This document shows, in pieces, positions 33,538 through 43,017 of a stretch of DNA of 64,000 nucleotides. This stretch comes from Gemmobacter aquaticus (GTDB taxonomy: Bacteria; Pseudomonadota; Alphaproteobacteria; Rhodobacterales; Rhodobacteraceae). Both the position numbers and the translations under genes were made by a program. How positions within the stretch are numbered: the first letter of the stretch is position 1; each line of letters opens with the position of its first letter. The DNA lies in NCBI RefSeq assembly GCF_007859075.1, contig NZ_VOAK01000026.1, positions 1-64,000 on the forward strand, in the 5' to 3' direction. The notes beneath the pieces are model-generated. The model searched no databases and was not told the DNA's origin. It was given only the letters and a program-made list of their open reading frames with translations.

Positions 33538-34212
33538 ATGGTCTCGGTTGCGGTTCTGGTCGATGGCGACAACTTCTCGGGCAAGCATGCGGCCCTGATC
33601 CTGACGGTCGCACAGGGTATGGGTGACCCGACGGTGGTGCGAGTCTATGCAGATGCGCAGCGTCAGTCGGAGTGGCACAAGGCGGTCGGTTTCAGGCTGA
33701 TCCATGCGGGAACCGGGAAGAATGCATCCGACCTCTTGCTTGTCATCGACGCAATGGAGCTTGTCTTGAGCAAGGGGATTGCGCGCTTCGTGATCGTCAG
33801 CTCTGACGGCGATTTCACGCATCTGGCGCAACGCGTGCGGGAGCACGGCGCACAGGTGACAGGGGTGGGCGAAGCCAAGGCGCCGCTGGCGTTTCGTGCG
33901 GCCTGCAACTCGTTCGTGGAGATTGGTGCAGAGCCATCGGTCGCGCTAGTTTCCAAGTCGCCAAGCGGCGCGTCTGACCTTGATCGCAAGATCCGCGCGC
34001 TGATCGCCGAGCACAGTCGAGAGGGGGCTGGCATGGCGATCATGGTGCTTGGCCAGATGATGCACGCCCGGCACGGGACCAGGATTACCGCGCATGGGGT
34101 GCAGACATGGCGGGCCTATCTTGCGGCCCGACCCGATCTCTATGACCTTGACCCGCGCGGGCCCGACGCAAAGGTGCGCTTCCGACCCGCTGGGTTTGCC
34201 TCCGCCGCCTGA
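33538..34212 (+). CDS. NYN-domain (LabA-like) protein with LOTUS-like C-terminus
   Basis: A protein of 224 residues from ATG 33538; the frame is open further upstream but has no better start. The NYN (PIN-like) RNase domain shows AVLVDGDNFS, SDLLLVIDAME and VIVSSDGDFTHLAQRVRE, the usual set of acidic residues. The C-terminal part (about 145-215, RKIRALIAEHSREGAG) resembles an OST-HTH/LOTUS RNA-binding module, commonly paired with NYN in bacteria. It probably cleaves or binds RNA. It is convergent with the glycosylase-like gene. Confidence 0.85.
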   Translation: MVSVAVLVDGDNFSGKHAALILTVAQGMGDPTVVRVYADAQRQSEWHKAVGFRLIHAGTGKNASDLLLVIDAMELVLSKGIARFVIVSSDGDFTHLAQRVREHGAQVTGVGEAKAPLAFRAACNSFVEIGAEPSVALVSKSPSGASDLDRKIRALIAEHSREGAGMAIMVLGQMMHARHGTRITAHGVQTWRAYLAARPDLYDLDPRGPDAKVRFRPAGFASAA

Positions 34213-34224
34213 GAGGATCGCGGC

Positions 34225-34872
34225 CTAGAGGATCGAACGGGCGGCTTCAGCCCAGATCTCGGGGATCACGTTCCAGCGTCCGGGATAGGCGGCGCGGTTT
34301 CTGGGGGATGGATGGGCCGACGCCCAGACAGAAAGTCCACGCTCGGTCAGAAACGCCCGTGCGCGCTCGGCCTTCTTACCCACCAGTACGACACCACGCA
34401 AGTCGGGCAGAAGGGCTGTCAGCGCCTCAAGGCGCGACAGGCCATCCCGCCATTCCTGCGGCGTGATCCTGATCGTTCCATTCCACCATGGGATCGCGTT
34501 CCACAGAAGCGTCTGATCGCGAGGGATCCGGGCCGCGTTCATGAAACCGAAGATCGCCGCAGCGGTCTGGTCATCATTGTCCCGAGAGATGAATCCGGAA
34601 CCTTGTTTTTTGATTTCGCCCGGTGCGGTCATCGGGCCTGGCTTCTCCATCAGGAAGAGCAGCCTTGCCCCCACCCCGCCGTCGAGAGGGTCCATATCGG
34701 GCACGTAGCCGCGCTCTTCGTCCCGCAAGGCGCCGATCATCTGAGTGAGCGGGCGCATGTGCGGATAGTCAAGCAGACCACGCCGATACGCGATCACCTG
34801 CGGGTCGCGTAAACTGCGCGGTTCGGTCGGCGTCAGACGTTCTGGAGGGCTCACAACGGAGTCTGTGGACAT
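34225..34872 (-). CDS. Uracil-DNA glycosylase superfamily protein
   Basis: A protein of 215 residues. Motifs of the UDG fold are ARLLFLMEKPGP (substrate loop), LLWNAIPWW (strand with catalytic-region Asn) and WASAHPSPRN (the His-Pro-Ser loop). The N-terminus carries about 35 extra residues. Members remove damaged or modified bases or bind DNA. In this defence-rich setting it might act on base-modified phage DNA, but housekeeping-type repair cannot be excluded. Confidence 0.82.
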   Translation of the reverse strand: MSTDSVVSPPERLTPTEPRSLRDPQVIAYRRGLLDYPHMRPLTQMIGALRDEERGYVPDMDPLDGGVGARLLFLMEKPGPMTAPGEIKKQGSGFISRDNDDQTAAAIFGFMNAARIPRDQTLLWNAIPWWNGTIRITPQEWRDGLSRLEALTALLPDLRGVVLVGKKAERARAFLTERGLSVWASAHPSPRNRAAYPGRWNVIPEIWAEAARSIL

Positions 34873-35245
34873 GTCCGGCCTGTTTTCTGGGGTTGGTCAG
34901 AGTCTCGCAGCTATGGGGCATTCCGGCAAGGGCTGCCCAACTCCGGTCACACGGCTTATGCTGCGAACATCTGACCGGTATGCCCGGCAGGGTCAGTGGA
35001 CCGCATGGGCAGTGTGGAGCGCCGACGACCGCACGGATAGTTTGGGCGAAGGGGCCTCCGCCAGTCGCATGATGCTGACCAGGTCCTGAGCCTTTGTGAG
35101 CGACACTTGTCGTCTGGAGATATGCCAGATTTTGTCACCCCCGCGGGGCAAATGTTTTCTGCGACCTGTCGAGCCGATTCCCGATTGACCTTCCTTGCGA
35201 GTGCGACGGCACGGCAGGCGCAACAGTGACCAGAAAGGAACCTGC
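34873..35245. other. Intergenic region without a recognised gene
   Basis: This 373-bp region lies between the glycosylase-like gene and a small basic protein gene. A 74-codon frame starting at 34865 overlaps the glycosylase start and has no ribosome site or recognisable product. I see no repeat or RNA gene. Confidence 0.5.
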
Positions 35246-35515
35246 ATGCGCGGATGTGTCATAAGGATTAAACGGATATCTTCCCGAGCTGGGGTGGTGG
35301 AGGAGCCGGTCGTCACCGCGAAGGGTTATCAACTCGCCGACCCCGCGCATGGCAAGCACAAGCACCATGCGAACAATGTGAAGACGCTGGTTGAGGCGGC
35401 CGCGCTGATCGGGCGCGGTTTCTCTATGCGAATGCGAGCAAAGGGCAAACCCCCGTCGCTGATCGTGCCGAAGAGGCTCCGCATCGTCAGGCAGGATGAA
35501 GCGCCGGTCGGCTGA
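35246..35515 (+). CDS. Small basic uncharacterised protein
   Basis: A protein of 89 residues from ATG 35246, preceded by AGAAAGGAACCTGC. It is rich in Arg and Lys (MRMRAKGKPPSLIVPKRLRIVR) and has a KHKHHANN stretch, which suggests nucleic-acid binding. No family is recognised. It lies about 230 bp before mcrB on the same strand but is probably a separate unit. Confidence 0.6.
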   Translation: MRGCVIRIKRISSRAGVVEEPVVTAKGYQLADPAHGKHKHHANNVKTLVEAAALIGRGFSMRMRAKGKPPSLIVPKRLRIVRQDEAPVG

Positions 35516-35746
35516 AAGAACCATGCATTTCTTTATTTTCAGGGACTTGCCCCGTCAGGCAGTAATTGACACCCCTTTGGATAGCTGAAAGATTGCGACC
35601 GCTTGAGGCGAGCCATCTTTGGATCGCTTGCGTTTGAGATTGTAGGGCGATCATGCGCAGATCTGGCGGCACGCCGGGCGAATGTCGTTGGTCACCATCT
35701 TATTCACGATTGCTGCGCGCATCGTTTGACTTGAGGAAGACGCACA

Positions 35747-38347
35747 ATGACGAACTGGGAACCCTTTGAGGACCGTATCCGTGAGCTAGAGGCCAAGCGG
35801 TCGGTATCAGAGAACCGTCGATCTGTATTCGAAGTGATCAAGGCCTCACAACTCCGACCAAATCCCGAATTTTCCCCCTCACTCTATCTCGGCCCTCTGA
35901 TCGACCTTCATGGCAAGTCATTGTGCCTGGAGTATACTAATGATTACCCCAACCTCTGGTTTCATTCAGACCATGCCGCGCAGTTGCGTGCAGCGGGCTT
36001 CACTCTCGAACGCAAGCCTCCTTCCGGCATTGACAGCGAAGGGCGCCACGCGGGTCTCAAAGGAAAAGGGTTTCGTGACGTTGATGCGTGGAAGCTTGGC
36101 AATCTTGATGCCGATCTGACTTTGGCGGCACTGAGTGCCCTCGGCTTGACGGGAGCCCGAGGAAGCGGCCCCACAACACCGCGGTTCCCTCGCAGCGAAG
36201 TTGAGACGGCGATGGATGCCTATGACATCTATCGCCCTAGTAAGGGTGGAGCGGACAAGGACTTTTTTGATCGCTTTGACGAGCCACGCCAGTTTTGGGT
36301 GCGCTCGACACGCCGGCGGAAGGACCCTGTCTATCCAACCAAGCCGATTGTCGGATACATCCTCAAGACCGACAATATCAACGGTGGATGGAGCCAGAAG
36401 ACCAGCGCTGCGACGCGGCTTTACAACGCGGGCTATGTCATCGTGGATAGCGACAACAAGCCATCACCGCCGCCGCAGCAATTCGGACATCTAATCGACC
36501 AGGCGGATCGGATCAGGCTGTGTGCGCTCAACTACTACATCGAGCCGGCGCGCGAAGAGGGCAAAGGCGAGGTTTCAATCAGGGCCGGCGATCTTGCCAC
36601 GGAAATGGGTCTGACCGCCGCCCATCCGAACATCTGTCAAGCGCTCGGCGGCGAGACTTTTCAAAAGCTGGCTCGGGTATCCCCACCCACCCACACCGAA
36701 CCCAACCCGAGCAGTTCAACCGTTTTCACTTTCAAGCTTGCAGATCAGGCCAAGGCAATTTCCATGACCGACCAAACCGCAAAGAAGGCGACCGAAGCGA
36801 CCAACCTGATCCTCTACGGGCCGCCCGGTACTGGTAAGACCTATCATACGGCCTGGGAGGCGGTCCGGCTTTGCCTAGGCGACGCACGCGCAGAAGAGCT
36901 GCGCGGCAATGATAAGCGCGAAGACCTGATGGCGGAGTACGAGCGTCTCGTTGAGGCCGAGAGGGTGGAGTTCGTGACCTTCCACCAGTCGATGTCCTAC
37001 GAAGAGTTCGTCGAGGGATTGCGACCGACGACCGGCCGGTCTGCAGATCCTGAAGCGCCACAGGAAGAAGAGCCGACCTCAGGGTTTCGGCTTGAGCCGC
37101 AGAGCGGGATCTTCAAGCGGATCTGCGAACGAGCGGTAAATGACCGTGGCGACAGCGAGACTGGAGGTCTGGACCGGACACAAAGAATCTATCGTCTCGG
37201 CCTCACCGGTGCAGATTGGCACGCAGACTTTCGGCGTGCCATTGAAGATAGCGAAATCGTCTGGGGCTTCGGCGGCGACATCGACTGGTCATCCCCGGAC
37301 TATGAGGACTGGGAGGCGATTAAACAGAAGAGGAAGGCCGAAGATCCTTCGGTCAGGGGTAATCATGCGACGGTTTACGGGACATGGCTGGTTCGCTTTT
37401 CGGCGCCGAATGATGCCTATGTCATGCTCACTGTTGGCAGAAACAAGGTTGTCGCCTTCGGACGTTTCGCTGGTGATTACCGCTTCACTCCCGCATCGGG
37501 GGGATCGGATGCAAAGCATTCGCGGCCTGTGGAGTGGATATGGAGCGATCCGGAAGGCATCGACCGTTCGACGTTCTACGATACGCCCTTCACCTCATTC
37601 CACCCAATCTACCCTCTGGAAAAGGATCAGATCAACTGGTTGGCCCTGGAAACTGCCGTTCTCGGTGCTCCGGTAAAACCGGCGGATCCGCGGCCCTATG
37701 TCCTCATCATCGATGAGATCAACAGGGCCAACATCTCAAAGGTCTTCGGGGAACTGATAACGCTCTTGGAGCCCGACAAGCGCCTCGGGAAACCGAACGT
37801 GATCCAGCTGACATTGCCCTATTCGAAGAAAAAGTTCGGCGTGCCCGCCAACCTTCACATCATCGGGACAATGAACACGGCCGACAGGTCGATCGCGCTC
37901 TTGGACACTGCGCTGCGTCGCCGCTTCACCTTCCGCGAACTGATGCCTGATCCCGAGGCGCTGAAAGCCAACGTCGATGGGATAGATCTGCAAAAGCTGT
38001 TGCGCACGCTGAACACGCGCATCGAGTATCTGTTCGACCGCGACCATCAGATCGGCCACGCCTACTTCACGGAGTGCAAGAATCGCGACGGCGTAGAGTC
38101 TGTGATGCGGCACAAGGTGATCCCGCTGCTGGCCGAGTACTTCTATGACGACTGGTCGAAGGTTGCGGCCGTTCTCGGGGACGCCAGGCAGGGCAAGGAA
38201 TGCTTCCTCCTGCGCGAACCAATGGCTGCGCCGGATGGTCTTGAGGGCGAGGAATACTCCAATCCCCGGCAGCGTTGGCGCGTAAGGCCGCCTCGCGATG
38301 GCAATGGTAACGGCGGGTTCGATTTCACGGAGTTCGAGGTTAGATGA
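35747..38347 (+). CDS. mcrB: McrB-type AAA+ GTPase of a type IV restriction system
   Basis: A protein of 866 residues. The N-terminal region (1-340) probably reads modified DNA; it has RQFWVRSTRR and PIVGYILKTDNINGGWS. The AAA+ domain has Walker A GPPGTGKT (358-365), a later IIDEINRANISKVFGEL and the McrB signature TMNTADRSIALLDTALRRRF. An insert of about 150 residues between Walker A and B (about 470-630, WHADFRRAIEDSEIVWGFGGD) is large for the family. GTP hydrolysis drives translocation with McrC. A methionine at 340 (36764) with AAGG upstream sits just before the AAA+ domain and could give a short form. Confidence 0.92.
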   Translation: MTNWEPFEDRIRELEAKRSVSENRRSVFEVIKASQLRPNPEFSPSLYLGPLIDLHGKSLCLEYTNDYPNLWFHSDHAAQLRAAGFTLERKPPSGIDSEGRHAGLKGKGFRDVDAWKLGNLDADLTLAALSALGLTGARGSGPTTPRFPRSEVETAMDAYDIYRPSKGGADKDFFDRFDEPRQFWVRSTRRRKDPVYPTKPIVGYILKTDNINGGWSQKTSAATRLYNAGYVIVDSDNKPSPPPQQFGHLIDQADRIRLCALNYYIEPAREEGKGEVSIRAGDLATEMGLTAAHPNICQALGGETFQKLARVSPPTHTEPNPSSSTVFTFKLADQAKAISMTDQTAKKATEATNLILYGPPGTGKTYHTAWEAVRLCLGDARAEELRGNDKREDLMAEYERLVEAERVEFVTFHQSMSYEEFVEGLRPTTGRSADPEAPQEEEPTSGFRLEPQSGIFKRICERAVNDRGDSETGGLDRTQRIYRLGLTGADWHADFRRAIEDSEIVWGFGGDIDWSSPDYEDWEAIKQKRKAEDPSVRGNHATVYGTWLVRFSAPNDAYVMLTVGRNKVVAFGRFAGDYRFTPASGGSDAKHSRPVEWIWSDPEGIDRSTFYDTPFTSFHPIYPLEKDQINWLALETAVLGAPVKPADPRPYVLIIDEINRANISKVFGELITLLEPDKRLGKPNVIQLTLPYSKKKFGVPANLHIIGTMNTADRSIALLDTALRRRFTFRELMPDPEALKANVDGIDLQKLLRTLNTRIEYLFDRDHQIGHAYFTECKNRDGVESVMRHKVIPLLAEYFYDDWSKVAAVLGDARQGKECFLLREPMAAPDGLEGEEYSNPRQRWRVRPPRDGNGNGGFDFTEFEVR

Positions 38348-39654
38348 CCGCCTACAGCGTGCTTGAATATCGGTCGCTCCCGCACGGTGATGAAGCTGGC
38401 GCCATTCCCGAACAACTTGCACGTCGGCTTGCGGCTGTTGCTCAGCGATCCGTCTTCGCAGGCCGTGGAGAGGGCGGTGTGCTGGAGGATCGGGCAAAGG
38501 AACTGCGCGCTCGGGGCGTGGTCGGGGTCATCGCAGCCGAAGGGTGCAGCCTTGAAATCCTTCCGAAGATCGATGTCCCGGCTGCGGAAGATACTGCCGA
38601 ACAGCGGGGCGCAATCCGTAAGCGGCTGGTGCATATGCTTGCCGTTACACTCGATCTGAAGATCGAGACTGGCCGTGTGACCGAACTTGCCTGGCAAAAT
38701 GAAACGCTGCTCGAGATCCTGATCCGGATCTTCTGCGACAAGCTGAACGAGGCGGTGCGCCGTGGGTTGCCGAGGCGCTACATCCTTCATGAAGACGATC
38801 TGTCAGCGCTGCGGGGCACGCTTGACGTGCCGCGCCAGTTCACCCGTCATGCTGCGAACCCCAGTCGTATCGCATGCCGCTTTGACGAGTTGTCGGACGA
38901 CATCGCGCTCAATCGCATCATGAAGGCGGCGATTGCGCATCTTGCCCGCGCAACGCGGAGTGCCGCCAATATGCAGCGACTTCGTGAACTGGCATTCGTC
39001 TTTGCCGATATCACCGCCGTGCCGGAGTCGGCCTTGCCGTGGGGCGAGGTGGTGATCGACCGGACAAACCGTGCCTGGCACGATCTCTATGGCTTGGCGC
39101 AACTGCTGATCCGGAATCGCTACCAGGCGACCAACGCGGGAACAGGCCGGGGGACCGCGCTGCTTTTCGAGATGAACACCCTGTTCGAGGAATATGTCGG
39201 TCGGCTTGTGTCCCGCGCCCTCGCAGGGACGCGTCATCAGGTCAAGCTGCAAGGGGGGCGGAAGTACTGTCTGACAGGCGAGGGTGGCCAGCTCTTCCAG
39301 ACCAAACCCGACATCCTGATCTCGCTGGACGGAAGGATCGTTCATGTGATCGACACCAAATGGAAGCGGATTTCCAGCCAGATCGAGGACCGCAAGCAAG
39401 GTGTGTCGCAGGTCGACGTGTACCAGATGATGGCCTACGCTCACCTCTATGAAGCGCCGCGCCTTACCCTGCTCTATCCTCATCACGCGGGGCTGTCACA
39501 GCACGACGGAGTTCAATCGCGTTTCAAGATCACGGGCCGGGAGAACATCATTGAAACGGCGAGCATCGATGTGGCGAAGGGAAGTGACGCCGATATTGTC
39601 TCGAGTCTCATGAGAATGATGATTGAAAGCGGCCAAATCGAACGGCCAGCCTGA
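38344..39654 (+). CDS. mcrC: McrC nuclease of a type IV restriction system
   Basis: A protein of 436 residues with a 4-bp overlap with mcrB. The N-terminal part binds McrB, and the C-terminal PD-(D/E)XK nuclease shows TKPDILISLDG and HVIDTKWKRI, the catalytic Asp and Asp-x-Lys. The conserved family region LEEYVGRL-like is present (NTLFEEYVGRLVSRAL). With McrB it cleaves DNA containing modified cytosines, which fits a plasmid that bars modified phage DNA. Nothing looks broken. Confidence 0.92.
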   Translation: MTAYSVLEYRSLPHGDEAGAIPEQLARRLAAVAQRSVFAGRGEGGVLEDRAKELRARGVVGVIAAEGCSLEILPKIDVPAAEDTAEQRGAIRKRLVHMLAVTLDLKIETGRVTELAWQNETLLEILIRIFCDKLNEAVRRGLPRRYILHEDDLSALRGTLDVPRQFTRHAANPSRIACRFDELSDDIALNRIMKAAIAHLARATRSAANMQRLRELAFVFADITAVPESALPWGEVVIDRTNRAWHDLYGLAQLLIRNRYQATNAGTGRGTALLFEMNTLFEEYVGRLVSRALAGTRHQVKLQGGRKYCLTGEGGQLFQTKPDILISLDGRIVHVIDTKWKRISSQIEDRKQGVSQVDVYQMMAYAHLYEAPRLTLLYPHHAGLSQHDGVQSRFKITGRENIIETASIDVAKGSDADIVSSLMRMMIESGQIERPA

Positions 39655-39944
39655 GAAGGCCGCCTGCGTTTTCGGTCATCGGATCTGATATGAGCATAGG
39701 CTCCGCTTCGTCGGCCATCCGCCTGCGGGTCTGGACCGGCTCACCGATCATGGTCTTGTCCCGGCTCAATCGCCGGCGGCTCTGCGGGGCCTGTGATTGC
39801 GGCTGCTGGCTCCCGGTCATGTTGTCCGAGCGAGACGAGGGTAAGCTGGTGCCGCATGGCTATCCCCATGTAGTCGAGGGCAACGGTAAGTGTGCGGAGG
39901 AGAAGCTCGCCCCGAGGGGACTTTCCGCCGGTCGGCAGTAGGCC
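39655..39944. other. Intergenic region between mcrC and relaxase gene
   Basis: This 290-bp region lies between two convergent genes. An 83-codon plus-strand frame (39690-39941) has no ribosome site and an implausible composition, so I do not call it. No clear terminator is seen. Confidence 0.45.
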
Positions 39945-41816
39945 TTAGGCCATCCGGCCGCCATAGATCTTGCCGAGCGTGGGCGGTTTTGTGTCGATGA
40001 GGGCGACTTCATAGCCGCATATGCGGGCGCCCTCGTCGCGATGCGCCAGAAAGGTCATGGCCTCTGGCAGGTTCACCAGATCGCCCATCACGGCTTGGCC
40101 GCGGTTCCCTGAAGCGATCATCGGCCCGAGTATATGATCGACCGCCGTGAAAGTCAGGGCCGGGTGATCAGGACGCAGTCGCCTGCGCCGCAGGGTGGAA
40201 AGGATGGGGCCGGTGATCCTGTGCGCATCACGGGCGGGCAGGGGCTGTGCTGCGGGCCTGAGGTCGGTTCTCTTCACCGACGCGGCGCGCAAGGCGTGCC
40301 GCAGGCCTTTCAGCAGGACCCAACGATATGCGATCGGCAATTCATCAAGCTGCGCTGCAATCTTTGCCTCTGTCGCATCGGCTGTGCGCAGCAGCCTGTC
40401 CCGTTTCTCCTTTCGCGCCTGCCGGGCCGCCGTGTTCCGCTGCAGCTGTTCCGCGTGTTCGGTCAAGGCCTTGCGCTCAGGCGCCGTCAGCCCCAGCAGT
40501 CTTTCCGGGAGAGCAGTGCGATCTGCTTTTGCATGCATAGGGCGTCCGTTGAGGCTGCGAACTTTCATCCCCATTGCGTCGGCGATCATGGCCATGGTCG
40601 GTGCGATGTCCGTTTCGCCCTTCACTGCGATTTCGTCCCATCCCTGTACCTGAGCGATGATACAGGCCGCCAGACAGCTCTGCACATCCAGACCCTTACC
40701 GTTGATGGTGATCGCCCCATCCGCGTAGCGGACCCAGCCATTCCCCTCGAGGGTCACCTGAACCGTGTCGTCTGCAAATCGGATGCCGGTGATGATATCC
40801 CGGAGTTGGCGCGGCTCAAGAAGGTTCGCATGCATCCGGCTGCGCGCGCCACGCGCGATCCATGGTATCGACATAAAAAGCGAAGCCTCGTCGGCGCGCT
40901 TGCCACTCAGCCCCAGTGCCGGCGCCTCGTTCGGGTGCAGGATCTCCAATGCGTTGCAGGCCACGACAAACGGGCCAAGCCTGTCCCGCAGGCGCCCCAT
41001 CGCAAGGTCAGGGCAGAGGTGGCTTGCCGCAATCGCGTCCGGGGTGCCACGGACCGCGATGACCGCACCGCGCGGAACTGCGCGATACTCCAACCCGTAT
41101 GCCGCGAGACCGTCGTGCAAGGTTGGCCAGTCGGACGCGCCCGCCACGACGTCGACGATGCGCGTGATCATCCGTTCCGGCAGACGCAGATGTAGCGGCA
41201 TCTGCGCGCTGCCACGTGCCGTGTCAAAGTCTGACTGCCGCGGCAATGCTCCGGCGATGCGGCGCAACTTTTTCGCCACCCAATATGCTGGTTCTTTTTG
41301 CTGCAATTTGACCTGCCGCTTCGGGCCAGTGGTATCGATGACGGCTTCAAATCTCCCGTTGTCCTGCGCCCAGCCCTGCATGACCTCGATTTCCCGGCAG
41401 GCAAGCTCGAGGCTCTTGTAGTCATTCCACAGGTTCAGAAGCCTGCCGGTGATCGGATGGACCCGGCTGAACAGAATGTGGACATGGGCGTTCCCGGTGT
41501 CGCGGTGAATACCGATCAGCGCCTCGTGCGCGTCGGCGCGCAGCCGCTTCAAGGCGTGTCTTGCGGCGGCAACGGCCTGATCGGGCGTCGGGTGTTCATC
41601 GACCTGCCAGGAGAGAACCAGATGCACAAAAGCGGTATTGGGATTTCTGCGGTGCTGCCGGCAGGTTGCAGCCATCTGTGCCGGCGCATCCGCTGGCGCG
41701 CCAGCAATCCAGTCCGCCACAAGGCCGACCGCCTTGCGCCCGATGTACCCTGCGCGGGCCCGGAGCCCGTGCCCACGTCCGTGGCGCCAGGCCCTGCGAA
41801 TGACCTTTGCGATCAT
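39945..41816 (-). CDS. Relaxase/mobilization nuclease
   Basis: A protein of 623 residues. The N-terminal relaxase domain shows RARAGYIGRKA and the metal-binding motif AHVHILFSRVHP followed by GRLLNLWNDYKSLE, as in MobA/VirD2-type (PF03432-like) relaxases. It nicks oriT and pilots the strand in conjugation. The C-terminal region (about 330-620) is long and may bind DNA. The start overlaps the stop of the accessory gene by 4 bp. No type IV secretion genes are present in the window, so the plasmid is at best mobilizable by a helper. Confidence 0.87.
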   Translation of the reverse strand: MIAKVIRRAWRHGRGHGLRARAGYIGRKAVGLVADWIAGAPADAPAQMAATCRQHRRNPNTAFVHLVLSWQVDEHPTPDQAVAAARHALKRLRADAHEALIGIHRDTGNAHVHILFSRVHPITGRLLNLWNDYKSLELACREIEVMQGWAQDNGRFEAVIDTTGPKRQVKLQQKEPAYWVAKKLRRIAGALPRQSDFDTARGSAQMPLHLRLPERMITRIVDVVAGASDWPTLHDGLAAYGLEYRAVPRGAVIAVRGTPDAIAASHLCPDLAMGRLRDRLGPFVVACNALEILHPNEAPALGLSGKRADEASLFMSIPWIARGARSRMHANLLEPRQLRDIITGIRFADDTVQVTLEGNGWVRYADGAITINGKGLDVQSCLAACIIAQVQGWDEIAVKGETDIAPTMAMIADAMGMKVRSLNGRPMHAKADRTALPERLLGLTAPERKALTEHAEQLQRNTAARQARKEKRDRLLRTADATEAKIAAQLDELPIAYRWVLLKGLRHALRAASVKRTDLRPAAQPLPARDAHRITGPILSTLRRRRLRPDHPALTFTAVDHILGPMIASGNRGQAVMGDLVNLPEAMTFLAHRDEGARICGYEVALIDTKPPTLGKIYGGRMA

Positions 41817-42136
41817 CCTTGCGCCCCGTCGATCATCCGCATGATCTCACCAAGGATCGATTGCCGATGCGCCGAACTGAGCGGACCGGTGAGAGTGATG
41901 CACCGCATGCGGATCTGCGCAAGGATATGCAGCGCGACGTCGAGGCGTGTCGCCGCGTCGTCGGGGTAGTCCAAATGGCGCAACAAGATGTCGCGGGCCT
42001 GGGTATTCGGTGAATGCGCCCCACGTCTTTGGGCCAGCTGCGCCAGGGCGGTCTGTTGTGCGGGCAGAATGCGGAAGGCCACCGCTTTCGTGGTCCTCCG
42101 CTGCTCAGAGCGCGGCTTCCGGTCCCCCGCTGCCAT
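41813..42136 (-). CDS. MobC-like mobilization accessory protein
   Basis: A protein of 107 residues. The N-terminal KAVAFRILPAQQTALAQLAQRRG has a ribbon-helix-helix character, and the rest is helical. Size, position directly before the relaxase gene and the 4-bp overlap are typical of MobC-type oriT-binding relaxosome proteins. It overlaps the preceding gene by 32 bp. The family match is by pattern only. Confidence 0.7.
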   Translation of the reverse strand: MAAGDRKPRSEQRRTTKAVAFRILPAQQTALAQLAQRRGAHSPNTQARDILLRHLDYPDDAATRLDVALHILAQIRMRCITLTGPLSSAHRQSILGEIMRMIDGAQG

Positions 42137-42581
42137 CAGGTCGCGCCGTGATGTCGGGAGACGGGCGCTCGTGGACAGGTGCAGGTGGTGCGTGCGGGGC
42201 GCTTCCCGTGGGCGTCGCAGTATCCCGGTGCGGCAATGCCCTGCCAGCAGTCATCGCCTTGGCGGCGCGCGCGGCTTTCTCCTTCTCCTTGTCCGCCTTC
42301 TTCTTCTCGGCGGCAGCCTTGGCCGCAGCCAAATACGACCTGACAGTGGCCTCGCGCAGGTTGAGATCGAAGCTCCCCAGAATCGCGACAATCTCCTTCA
42401 CGGTCACGCCGCGCCTGATGGCCTGATCGAGGAACTTCGCAACGGTCGTGACCGCCTCGCGGCCGGTAATGGCGCGCTTGGGGTCAGGCTGTGCTTCGCA
42501 GATCATTCTGATCAGCTCATCAAGCGAGTCGTGCCGGAACTTCTTGCCCGGCTCGGCAGGCTTCTCGGTATCTTCCGTCAT
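42105..42581 (-). CDS. Putative mobilization accessory protein with coiled basic region
   Basis: A protein of 158 residues. The helical N-terminal half (about 20-85) has a possible helix-turn-helix (RRGVTVKEIVAILGSFDLNL). A lysine/alanine-rich helix (LAAAKAAAEKKKADKEKEK) and a proline-rich disordered tail follow. It is the first gene of the mob operon, overlapping the next by 32 bp. It probably binds DNA at oriT or represses the operon; an inverted repeat (TCACCA/TGGTGA at 42585-42608) lies right at its start. Confidence 0.65.
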   Translation of the reverse strand: MTEDTEKPAEPGKKFRHDSLDELIRMICEAQPDPKRAITGREAVTTVAKFLDQAIRRGVTVKEIVAILGSFDLNLREATVRSYLAAAKAAAEKKKADKEKEKAARAAKAMTAGRALPHRDTATPTGSAPHAPPAPVHERPSPDITARPDGSGGPEAAL

Positions 42582-43017
42582 GTATCACCATAGGATTGTT
42601 TCTGGTGACCTTTACATATGACTGGAAAATCTCGTTTGAGAACAATTGTTTTGGGTTATCCACATGCTCGTGACATGGCCCGCGCCGCGCCAGACGCCGA
42701 TCTTCACCTGTCAAGAGGTTCTCCACATGTTCCGCAGCTCTCTCCACATGTTTTTGCGGCTGGCCTGGCAGCGATGTGCTGAACGGACATACGACTGATG
42801 CCTGCCGGGACCGGACAGATGGACATGCGCGCGGCATGGGGAGCATCTCAAGATAGTGTGTCTGCCTGTAGCCGTTTTGGAGCCTCTCATCTCCTGCAGG
42901 GTATTTGAACGGTTAACCGTTCAGCTTTGGTCGATCGGGGTCAGCGGCTGCGATCTGATGGTAACCTTTCGACGCCGCCACCCAGGGTGTTGCCGCTCGC
43001 TCTGGATGGGCAGGGCA
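42582..43017. promoter_or_regulatory. Candidate oriT/regulatory region upstream of the mob operon
   Basis: This 436-bp non-coding region contains the inverted repeat TCACCA...TGGTGA (42585-42608). It also holds three copies of TCCACATG (42659, 42722, 42743), the first being part of a perfect DnaA box TTATCCACA (42656-42664). A perfect 18-bp palindrome TGAACGGTTAACCGTTCA lies at 42906-42923. Its place just before relaxase genes is typical of oriT. I cannot point to a nic site. Confidence 0.5.

Noticed and set aside
34865-35089. 74-codon plus-strand frame
   Set aside because: Overlaps the start of the glycosylase-like gene and lacks a ribosome site.
39690-39941. 83-codon plus-strand frame between mcrC and the relaxase gene
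   Set aside because: No ribosome site, unnatural composition and no recognisable product; left as intergenic.
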